In this document: piece by piece, positions 1-5,028 of the stretch
Numbering within the stretch: the stretch's first letter is position 1
Layout of the letters: each line of letters starts with the position of its first letter
From: Chloroflexia bacterium
GTDB taxonomy: Bacteria; Chloroflexota; Chloroflexia; Thermomicrobiales; UBA6265
Reading direction: 5' to 3'
DNA length: 5,161 nucleotides
Assembly: GCA_013696525.1 (NCBI GenBank)
Contig: JACCYK010000612.1
Coordinates: 1 to 5,161, forward strand
Notes under the pieces: model-generated
The model's input: only the letters and a program-made list of their open reading frames with translations
The model's database searches: none
Told to the model about the DNA's origin: nothing
Translations under genes and position numbers: made by a program

Positions 1-842
1 CAGTAGAGCCGTTCGTTGTCCGGCCCAATGATGTACGGGGCGGAGAAGGACATGAAGTGGAACATTGCCTGGCCGCCGACTCGCAGGTGCATGGTGACGC
101 CGGAATCGGGCTCACCGTCGCCATTGAAGTAGCGGGCGATCGCGATCGCCTGATCCCAAGTTTGGGGCGGCACCGGCAGCTCGTAGCCTTCCTCCTCCAT
201 GAAGGCGGCTTGATGCTCGGGATCGGTCAACAAGTCGCGCCGATAGTAAAAGACCTGGCCGTCATGGTCATAGGCGGAGCAGTACAGCTCGCCGCCGTAC
301 TCCATCAGCGCCCGCGGGCCGGGCAAGATCGCGTCGAGATCCCACTCGGGATAGTTCCCGGCCTCGCGATACGGTGCCAGCGGCTGGATGAATGCGCCTT
401 CCACCAGCTCACCCAGCCACCAGGCGCCGATGATCGAGAGATCGAAGGTGCCGGTGGCGCTGACGACGTCTTCCAGGAAGCGCGGCAAGACATCGTTCAA
501 CGGGAGGGTGACGATGTCGAGAGTGGCGCCGGTGGCGGCCTCGAACTCCTCCCGGACCTCAAAGATCGGTACCTGGATACTTTCGTTCGGCACCAGGAAG
601 GTCAAGGTTTGCCCGGCGAAGAGACAGGAATCGCCTTCGCACGGCTCGGCCACCACCGGCGCTGCCTGATCGGCCGGAATCGGCGTCGGTGAGGCGGCCT
701 CCTGGGCAGCCGCGCCCCGAAGGATGATTTGCACCGCGCCGGCGGAGACGCCAAGCGCGGCCGCTTGCCGAATAAAATCACGCCGGTCGATCTCTCGTCG
801 ATAGAGCTTGCTCGCCAACTCATGGATCCGTCGGTCCGCCAT
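1..842 (-). CDS. Tat-exported ABC transporter substrate-binding protein (family 1, sugar type), N-terminal part
   Basis: This is an open frame of 280 codons with no stop; it runs off the left edge, so the C-terminal part is missing. The start is ATG at 842-840, with GGAGGAG (minus strand, 857-851) 8 nt upstream. The N-terminus is a twin-arginine signal: D19-R-R-D-F-I-R25, a hydrophobic stretch at about 27-41 and an Ala-x-Ala site near 44-46. The protein is thus probably folded in the cytoplasm and exported. There is no lipobox cysteine. Residues 47-67 are an Ala/Pro-rich linker. The solute-binding fold starts near 79 (QTLTFLVPNE), followed by EEFEAATGATLDI, DLSIIGAWWLGELVEGAFIQPL and YYRRDLLTDPE, typical of carbohydrate-uptake binding proteins. 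Cys68 and Cys73, ahead of the fold, could form a disulfide. Permease genes would be expected to the left, outside the window. The family call is firm; the substrate is unknown. Confidence 0.9.
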   Translation of the reverse strand, partial: MADRRIHELASKLYRREIDRRDFIRQAAALGVSAGAVQIILRGAAAQEAASPTPIPADQAAPVVAEPCEGDSCLFAGQTLTFLVPNESIQVPIFEVREEFEAATGATLDIVTLPLNDVLPRFLEDVVSATGTFDLSIIGAWWLGELVEGAFIQPLAPYREAGNYPEWDLDAILPGPRALMEYGGELYCSAYDHDGQVFYYRRDLLTDPEHQAAFMEEEGYELPVPPQTWDQAIAIARYFNGDGEPDSGVTMHLRVGGQAMFHFMSFSAPYIIGPDNERLY

Positions 843-1043
843 TGGTCCGTCTCCTCCGTCATCTCGATCCCGGCCTCGCCGCCGGTCATCGCTCCAAGTC
901 GATCACCAGCGCGTCCGGTACGCGGCACCCAGGAGGGTGCATCACCAATCCGGCCCGCTGGCTCCCGCGATGGAAGCATCAGCTTGCCAGACATTCCCAC
1001 GGTGCGCAAGACCCGTGATTCAGAATCTAAATGATCGGCATGG
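843..1043. other. Intergenic gap between toxin gene and binding-protein gene
   Basis: This 201-nt gap lies between the end of the PIN gene and the start of the binding-protein gene, both on the minus strand. No frame in it looks like a protein. It holds an AT-rich pocket with the palindrome GATTCAGAATC (1017-1027), overlapped by a weak -10-like TAGATT on the minus strand (1029-1024) that has no good -35. It also holds a perfect 6-bp hairpin, GCACCC-AGGA-GGGTGC (925-940), with no T-tract, so it is not a classical terminator. The last part carries the Shine-Dalgarno of the binding-protein gene (851-857). A promoter for the transporter is expected here, but none is convincing. Confidence 0.5.
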
Positions 1044-1460
1044 TTAGGAGCGAAACAGCTCAATGTCGGCGCCGGTCTGAAGGTTGGTCCAGACACGGTC
1101 CCCCGTCAGAATCGGAAGTGCCAGTCGCATTCCCATGGCAAGGCAGGATCGATCCCCGAGCGACAGGCTCAACGGCCGGATTGCAACAACGAGATTCGTG
1201 GTTGTCCGCGCGTCCTCCTCGGTGTACGGGACAACACTCAGGCCAAGGCGTTGCAAGCGACTATCCACGGTGCTAACCGGCCGGCCGGATGTAACTGTCT
1301 TGGTGTACACCTCTGCCAGGTTGACGGTGCTGATCGCTGCCCCACCGAGAAGTGCCGCGTAGACCCGTTCGAAGCCTGGCTCGTGTAGGAGAAACGCGAG
1401 CAAAGCGGAAGCATCCAGAACGATGGTCGGACTATTCGAACTCGCGTCGGGCCTCTGCAC
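1044..1460 (-). CDS. vapC: VapC-type PIN-domain toxin (ribonuclease)
   Basis: This is a 138-residue PIN-domain protein. All four expected acidic positions are visible: D16 in IVLDASALLAFLL, E50 in STVNLAEVYTK, D103 in SLGDRSCLAMGM and D121 in LPILTGDRVW. These residues bind Mg2+ in PIN ribonucleases, and nothing suggests inactivation. VapC toxins cleave RNA, often tRNA or rRNA, and are neutralised by a co-expressed antitoxin; the target here cannot be told. The gene overlaps the antitoxin gene by 29 nt with the chosen GTG start (1460-1458), which has GAGGAG 4 nt upstream. A TTG at 1484-1482 is the alternative and would add 8 residues. The stop is TAA at 1046-1044. The overlap suggests translational coupling. 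The family call is secure; the exact start is not. Confidence 0.88.
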   Translation of the reverse strand: MQRPDASSNSPTIVLDASALLAFLLHEPGFERVYAALLGGAAISTVNLAEVYTKTVTSGRPVSTVDSRLQRLGLSVVPYTEEDARTTTNLVVAIRPLSLSLGDRSCLAMGMRLALPILTGDRVWTNLQTGADIELFRS

Positions 1461-1692
1461 GGCGCTCCTCGATGAGCTCGTCAACGAGGCTGCCCTCGAT
1501 GTCCGCGAACATGGCCCAGAGATCCTCCGCTATCGCCTGGCGAGATTGAATGATCAATTGATCATTCTCCACCCATGCCACCAAGTCGTCGCCTGGCTGG
1601 TAGCCAAGTGATTGTCCCAGCCGGGACGGGACGGTCACCCGTCCTTGCTCATCAACTCGGAGTGACTGTGCCGTGGTCGTCGCCTCGATCAT
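1432..1692 (-). CDS. AbrB/SpoVT-type antitoxin (VapB-like)
   Basis: This 86-residue protein has a swapped-hairpin AbrB DNA-binding domain at about 10-52 (LRVDEQGRVTVPSRLGQSLG, then PGDDLV and DQLIIQ). Its C-terminal helix at 69-84, rich in Glu and Arg, is the usual toxin-binding segment in such antitoxins. It should bind and block the PIN protein encoded just downstream and repress its own promoter. ATG at 1692-1690 was chosen because the domain follows at normal distance and a well-spaced promoter ends 6 nt before it. No Shine-Dalgarno is visible. A GTG at 1740 would add 16 residues and would put the promoter inside the gene. The protein is 47% identical (35 of 74, no gaps) to the neighbouring AbrB protein. 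An unusual 20-bp palindrome lies inside the gene. Confidence 0.87.
   Translation of the reverse strand: MIEATTTAQSLRVDEQGRVTVPSRLGQSLGYQPGDDLVAWVENDQLIIQSRQAIAEDLWAMFADIEGSLVDELIEERRAEARREFE
1548..1567. repeat. Perfect 20-bp palindrome inside the antitoxin gene
   Basis: GAATGATCAATTGATCATTC is its own reverse complement over all 20 bases. It sits in codons for ENDQLIIQ of the AbrB antitoxin and is AT-rich (14 of 20) in a GC-rich window. Symmetry stops at both ends (T1547 against T1568). The symmetric centre contains two overlapping GATCAAT/ATTGATC half-sites. Confidence 0.95.
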
Positions 1693-1727
1693 GGGCGAAG
1701 TATGCGCCGATGGCAGATTGATCGCAA
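1693..1727 (-). promoter_or_regulatory. Probable leaderless promoter of the VapBC-type module
   Basis: On the minus strand, TTGCGA (1727-1722) is followed by exactly 17 nt and then CATACT (1704-1699). Six nucleotides separate that from ATG 1692. With a usual distance from -10 to start site, the RNA would begin at or next to the ATG, which explains the missing Shine-Dalgarno. The -35 overlaps an ATTGATC motif (plus strand, 1717-1723) that is also a half-site of the palindrome in the antitoxin gene, so autorepression is possible. Confidence 0.6.
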
Positions 1728-1757
1728 GGTCCACTGGCACCGAACAGTAAGATCACA

Positions 1758-2105
1758 CTACGCTTGCTCGCGCGGTGCCTCTATTTGGCGTTGATCAATG
1801 GTCTCGATTTCCGCCTCATCCACTCCGGCCTCGATCATCTCGCGTCGAAACTCAACCCGGCGATCCGCGATGAGCGAGTCAACCATGCTCCCGCTATCGC
1901 CCGCGAAGACGGCCCAAACCCCTTCCTCTCGTGATCGAAGGGTCTGGATGGTTAATCGCCCATCCTGCACCCGAGCCACCACGAACTCGCCTGGCTCGAC
2001 GCCAAGGGCGTGCCCGAGCTCGGCGGGGATGAGCACCTGGCCCAGCTCGTTCGTCCGAAGTCTGAGTGCCGTGGTTGGCATGGAGGTGGCGGCCGTCTCT
2101 GTCAT
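1758..2105 (-). CDS. Orphan AbrB/SpoVT-type DNA-binding protein
   Basis: This is a 115-residue protein. The AbrB-type domain lies at about 16-58 (LRTNELGQVLIPAELGHALG, PGEFVVARV, GRLTIQ), followed by the same kind of antitoxin tail (VWAVFAGDSGSMVDSLIADRR). It then carries about 25 extra acidic residues (91-115) that its paralogue lacks. No PIN or other toxin gene directly follows; the next gene, 65 nt away, is the paralogous antitoxin. It could be a lone regulator, an antitoxin that lost its toxin, or a second partner for the one toxin here. ATG 2105-2103 is preferred because a promoter ends 6 nt before it and no Shine-Dalgarno is present. ATG for Met9 is possible. A longer start at 2240 would run through the divergent promoter region and is unlikely. 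Confidence 0.82.
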   Translation of the reverse strand: MTETAATSMPTTALRLRTNELGQVLIPAELGHALGVEPGEFVVARVQDGRLTIQTLRSREEGVWAVFAGDSGSMVDSLIADRRVEFRREMIEAGVDEAEIETIDQRQIEAPREQA

Positions 2106-2140
2106 GCGCTGAGTATGGATGAATGGCCGCCCGCTGGTAA
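2106..2140 (-). promoter_or_regulatory. Probable leaderless promoter of the orphan AbrB gene
   Basis: On the minus strand, TTACCA (2140-2135), 17 nt, CATACT (2117-2112) and 6 nt lead to ATG 2105. The geometry is identical to the promoter before the other AbrB gene, with the same -10 hexamer and the same distance to the start codon. No Shine-Dalgarno is present. The pattern supports leaderless transcription. Confidence 0.58.
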
Positions 2141-2168
2141 GCATTGAAGAGGCGATGAGGCGGGAGGT

Positions 2169-2210
2169 ATTGGTACGTATCGTAGAATGATTGGTGGGGT
2201 CACGGAGGGG
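2169..2210 (+). promoter_or_regulatory. Promoter, possible operator and ribosome binding site of the MocR gene
   Basis: A -10-like TAGAAT lies at 2183-2188; no good -35 is visible. It is flanked by two copies of ATTGGT (2169-2174 and 2190-2195) spaced 21 bp start to start, two helical turns, in direct orientation. MocR-type regulators commonly bind direct repeats near their own promoters, so this is a candidate autoregulatory operator. GGAGGGG (2204-2210) lies 10 nt before ATG 2221 and decides the start in favour of it over TTG 2191. Confidence 0.4.
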
Positions 2211-2220
2211 CAACGTCGCC

Positions 2221-3765
2221 ATGACGGTCACGACGAGCAATGGAGCGGGGCTGGGGATCGCGCTGGACCGGGCCGCTGGCGTGCCCCTCTACCGGCAGAT
2301 CGCCGACAGCATCCGCCGACAGGTTCAACAGGGGGAATTGGCGGCGGGGAGCCAGCTACCGCCGGAGCGGCGCTTGGCTGGTAGCCTGGGGGTCGACCGG
2401 TCCACGGTCATCGCCGCTTACCGGGAGCTGGCGGCCGATGGTTTGGTCGAGGCCCATGTCGGCCGGGGGACGACGATCAGCCAGCCGAAGACCGCCGATT
2501 GGCACGGCCTTCGTCCCATCCAGCGCCTCGATTGGCAGCAACTCCTGGCCCCTGCCGTCGCCGCCGATCCCTTGCTCGACGAATTAGGCGCCCTGGCCGA
2601 GCGGTCCGATGTCGTTTCCTTCGTCTCGGGCATCCCGGCGCCGGAGTTTTACCCGATCGCCGAGTTCCGCTCGTTGCTCGATGAAGCCCTGGGAGCGGGC
2701 GGCGAGGGTCTGCTCCAATATTGCCCACCCGAAGGGTTCGCCCCGTTGCGAACCGCGATCGCCGGCCGGATGACGCACCAGGGGACCACCGTCTCCCCCC
2801 ACCGAGTCCTCATTTGCGCCGGCTCCCAGCAGGGACTCTACCTGCTGGCGCGAGCGCTGCTGGAGCCGGGCGATACCGTCGTCGTCGAGGCGCCGACGTA
2901 CCACGGCGCCCTCCTGGTCTTTCGCTCGGTCGGGGCCCGGGTCGTCGCCGTCCCGGTCGATCGCCACGGCCTGGACATTGATCGGTTGAACGATCTCCTC
3001 GGGCGGCGTCCGGTAAAGCTCATCTACACCCTGCCAACCTTTCAGAACCCGACCGGGGTGACGCTCTCCCTCGAACGGCGCCAGCGACTGCTGGAGACCG
3101 CCCGCCGGCATGGCGTTCCCATCGTGGAGGATGATCCGTACGGGGAGCTCGGTTATGAGGAATCGAGGCTTCCCTCGTTGCTTGCGCTCGACCGGACGCC
3201 GGGCGGCTCGGTGATCTATCTGTCGACCTTCTCCAAGATCCTCTTCCCCGGCTTTCGCCTGGGCTGGATCGTGGCCCCGGAGCCGGTGATCGCCCGCCTC
3301 GCCTGGGTCAAAGGTTTGGTCGATCTCGATTCCAACCCGCTTGCCCAGTGGGCGGTCGGCGAGTATTTGCGGCGGGGCCGGTTGGACCCTCATCTGGACC
3401 GGCTGCGGGCAATCTACCCCGAACGTCGTGACCGCTTGGTCTCGGCGCTGGCAGAGGGCGTCGGGTCGCGACTCACCTGGCAGCGGCCCGCCGGCGGCTT
3501 CTATTTGTGGGCAAGGCTGGCGGGCGCGATCCGCGCTCGCGAAGTGCTGACCGAGGCAATCGCGCTCGGCGTGGCGTTCGTGCCAGGCGACCTGTACCAC
3601 GCCGACGGCGGCGGCCGCGACACGATGCGCCTCGCCTTTTCCGCCCTGGCGCCAGACCAGCTCGCGCTCGGCGCCGAACGCCTGAGCCGCGCCATCATGA
3701 CCGTCAGCGACCGGAGGACGCGCAACCGCGAGAGTGCCCCCCGCCCGCCTACCCGCATTGTCTGA
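2221..3765 (+). CDS. MocR-type transcription regulator (GntR winged helix plus aminotransferase-like domain)
   Basis: This 514-residue protein is of normal length for the family. The GntR winged helix covers about 20-87 (VPLYRQIADSIRRQVQQGEL, LPPERRLAGSLGVDRSTV, AAYRELAADGLVEAHVGRGT). A linker leads to a fold-type I PLP domain at about 120-490. Its landmarks are Asn276 in PTFQNPTG, Asp304 and Tyr307 in VEDDPYGEL, the PLP lysine Lys339 in STFSKILFPGFRLGW, and Arg470 in MRLAFSAL for the carboxylate. All cofactor residues are present, so PLP or a PLP-amino-acid adduct is probably sensed. MocR proteins usually act as dimers and control a nearby gene of amino-acid, amine or vitamin B6 metabolism. 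The acyltransferase-racemase pair downstream is the likely target. The ATG start has a Shine-Dalgarno. The effector is not known from sequence. Confidence 0.93.
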   Translation: MTVTTSNGAGLGIALDRAAGVPLYRQIADSIRRQVQQGELAAGSQLPPERRLAGSLGVDRSTVIAAYRELAADGLVEAHVGRGTTISQPKTADWHGLRPIQRLDWQQLLAPAVAADPLLDELGALAERSDVVSFVSGIPAPEFYPIAEFRSLLDEALGAGGEGLLQYCPPEGFAPLRTAIAGRMTHQGTTVSPHRVLICAGSQQGLYLLARALLEPGDTVVVEAPTYHGALLVFRSVGARVVAVPVDRHGLDIDRLNDLLGRRPVKLIYTLPTFQNPTGVTLSLERRQRLLETARRHGVPIVEDDPYGELGYEESRLPSLLALDRTPGGSVIYLSTFSKILFPGFRLGWIVAPEPVIARLAWVKGLVDLDSNPLAQWAVGEYLRRGRLDPHLDRLRAIYPERRDRLVSALAEGVGSRLTWQRPAGGFYLWARLAGAIRAREVLTEAIALGVAFVPGDLYHADGGGRDTMRLAFSALAPDQLALGAERLSRAIMTVSDRRTRNRESAPRPPTRIV

Positions 3766-3766
3766 A

Positions 3767-3781
3767 TCGCCGGCGCGGCGA
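3767..3781 (+). terminator. GC-rich hairpin just after the MocR stop (weak terminator candidate)
   Basis: TCGCCG-GCG-CGGCGA forms a perfect 6-bp stem starting one base after the stop codon. No T-tract follows, so intrinsic termination is doubtful. Such hairpins arise easily by chance in GC-rich DNA. Confidence 0.22.
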
Positions 3782-3851
3782 GGCTGCCGGTCCAATCCGC
3801 CACACCGGGACGGAAGTCCTTGTTCCGGCGCGACAACCGGCACGTAGGCAA

Positions 3852-3871
3852 CTGGTAGAATCGAGTGGTAG
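3852..3871 (+). promoter_or_regulatory. Promoter/operator-like element resembling the one before the MocR gene
   Basis: GTAGAAT, C, then GAGTGGT (3855-3869) resembles GTAGAATGATTGGT (2182-2195) in front of the MocR gene. It differs by one inserted base and one substitution. TAGAAT (3856-3861) would be the -10. TGGTAG occurs twice here (3853-3858 and 3866-3871). No good -35 is present. If it is real, the transcript would carry a leader of about 230 nt. Confidence 0.3.
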
Positions 3872-4014
3872 TGGCGTTACACTGGGCTTCGCCGCGACCG
3901 GTTCGATACACATCACACGGATAGACCGGGGCTTCGGGATGACGTTGGATCATGGTGGAGAACCAGCAAGGGCGGCGGCGCTGGCGGCCTTTGATCCACT
4001 TCGGTTTGGCTTCC

Positions 4015-4085
4015 ACCCGGCTGGTACCGGTTGGGTCAAGGAGTTTTCCAGCCTCGGTCCGGTCGCGTTCGCCGCGCTCGGCTGG
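4015..4085 (+). promoter_or_regulatory. Competing hairpins in the acyltransferase leader (possible attenuator)
   Basis: GGCTGG (4019-4024), CCAGCC (4048-4053) and GGCTGG (4080-4085) can pair in two mutually exclusive ways. The first stem gains three more pairs (ACC 4015-4017 with GGT 4056-4058) around a small internal loop and encloses an AAGGAG. The second stem ends 12 nt before ATG 4098, over the ribosome-loading region. No T-tract is seen, so control would more likely be translational. Confidence 0.3.
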
Positions 4086-4097
4086 CAACACGCGCGG

Positions 4098-5024
4098 ATG
4101 CGATCGCACTACGCCTCGGAACAAGGCGAGATCGCGGAACTGGACGCGCTGGAGTTGGTGGTCGAGCTACAACGGCAGACCTGGGGTATGGCGCCGGAGG
4201 AGCTGGTGCCGGCGAACGTGCTGGCGGTGCTGGCCGAGAGCGGCGGCTCCGTCATCGTCGCCTACCGGCGGCAGGCAGGGTTCACGGTCGATGGCTGGCT
4301 AGGCTTTGCCATCAGTCTCGGCACGGATACCGGCACCCTGCTTTCTCATATGCTCGGCGTCCGGGCCGAGGCCCGCGGGCGGCACGACATTGGGTGGTAT
4401 CTTAAGCTGGTGCAAGGCTACGAGGCGCTCCGTCGCGGCTACGTGGCCGCGAGTTGGACCTTTGATCCGATGCGGGGCGTCAATGCCCGGCTCAACCTGG
4501 AAAAGCTCGGTGCGGTGGTGACGGAGCTGACGCTCGACAAGTATGGCACGCTCCGCAGCTCACTCTACGGCGACGTCCCATCGGACAGGTTCACGGCTCA
4601 TTGGGATCTGCGATCGCCCGTGACGGCCGAACGGTTGAGGCTGGTCGCGTGCGGGCAGTATCATGCGCCAACGCTGGCGGAGGTCCATGAAGATCCGATC
4701 GTGACGCTCGATGCGATCGCGGATCAGGTCATCGCTCGACCACCGCGGCTGAGGTATCAGATTCCGGGCGACATCGATCAATTGATGCGCGATGACCCGG
4801 CCTCGGCCATCGGTTGGCGGCAGGAGATGCGTCAGGTATTTGCCGCACTCGTCACCACCAAGTCGGCTGGCGGGAAGGGGAACGCCGCCGATCCGATCGC
4901 GATCGGCATCGCCGTGACGCCTGGCGTCTATGTCGTCACCGGCATCGCGACCGGGCCTGATCCGTCAGGTGAACGCCAAAGCTGGTACCTGCTTGAGCGC
5001 AAAGAGCTGGCGTGGGGGGAATAG
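4098..5024 (+). CDS. COG3375-type GNAT acyltransferase, probable amino-acid N-acyl/N-succinyltransferase
   Basis: This 308-residue protein has a GNAT fold over about 10-170. The helix LELVVELQRQTWG (18-30), strand VIVAYRR, LLSHMLGVRAEARGR (81-95) and the block WTFDPMRGVNARLNLEKLGA (120-139) are the signature of this subfamily. YG and GDVPSDRFTAHW (158-169) complete it. An extra region of about 135 residues follows, without a recognised domain. Members of this family next to an OSBS/N-succinylamino-acid racemase have been shown to transfer succinyl from succinyl-CoA to D-amino acids; the racemase-like gene begins 4 nt downstream, so the same role is inferred. The acyl-CoA loop is odd: R93-G-R-H-D-I-G99, with Asp where Gly is usual, or a one-residue insertion. 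ATG 4098 fits the domain start, but no clear Shine-Dalgarno precedes it; ATG 3939 would add 53 unlikely residues. Confidence 0.82.
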   Translation: MRSHYASEQGEIAELDALELVVELQRQTWGMAPEELVPANVLAVLAESGGSVIVAYRRQAGFTVDGWLGFAISLGTDTGTLLSHMLGVRAEARGRHDIGWYLKLVQGYEALRRGYVAASWTFDPMRGVNARLNLEKLGAVVTELTLDKYGTLRSSLYGDVPSDRFTAHWDLRSPVTAERLRLVACGQYHAPTLAEVHEDPIVTLDAIADQVIARPPRLRYQIPGDIDQLMRDDPASAIGWRQEMRQVFAALVTTKSAGGKGNAADPIAIGIAVTPGVYVVTGIATGPDPSGERQSWYLLERKELAWGE

Positions 5025-5028
5025 CGGC

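Larger units (their letters stand above)
3766..4097 (+). other. 332-nt stretch without a convincing gene, probable promoter and leader of the acyltransferase operon
   Basis: An open frame continues upstream through this stretch from the acyltransferase and even into the MocR gene. Its translation upstream of 4098 is Arg/Pro-rich and resembles no family, and the acyltransferase domain begins normally at 4098. The stretch therefore looks like a regulatory region. It holds a promoter/operator-like element (3852-3871), a small GNRA-capped hairpin GGAC-GGAA-GTCC (3808-3819) and competing stem segments just before the start codon (4015-4085). No tRNA or known riboswitch was recognised with confidence. 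Confidence 0.55.

Noticed and set aside
135..150. 16-bp palindrome GGCGATCGCGATCGCC
   Set aside because: It arises from repeated Ala-Ile codons (GCG ATC GCG ATC GCC) in the binding-protein gene, so it needs no regulatory explanation.
57..692. A 211-codon plus-strand open frame opposite the binding-protein gene
   Set aside because: It is antisense to a protein with a clear Tat signal and solute-binding fold; its own translation resembles nothing.
925..950. T-box-like GGGTGCCGCG next to a hairpin in the binding-protein leader
   Set aside because: Two of the core bases mismatch the T-box consensus, no specifier or Stem I elements are visible, and a sugar-type transporter is not a usual T-box target.
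2191..2220. TTG start 30 nt upstream for the MocR protein
   Set aside because: ATG 2221 has GGAGGGG at normal spacing, while the TTG would place the ribosome binding site inside the gene and overlap the ATTGGT repeat.
2584..3843. A 419-codon open frame antisense to the MocR gene
   Set aside because: It lies opposite a well-supported gene, its translation shows no family features and is rich in Arg/Gly/Gln, and long antisense frames are common in GC-rich genes.
3899..3907. GGTTCGATA, resembling a tRNA T-loop
   Set aside because: The flanking bases do not form a T-stem, and no acceptor, D or anticodon arms can be folded around it.
3507..4097. In-frame upstream extension of the acyltransferase gene
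   Set aside because: It overlaps the MocR gene in another frame, encodes an Arg/Pro-rich sequence with no domain, and the GNAT fold starts right after 4098.
4893..4906. 14-bp palindrome CCGATCGCGATCGG
   Set aside because: It lies inside the acyltransferase gene, is made of common GATCGC strings, and is GC-rich like its surroundings.
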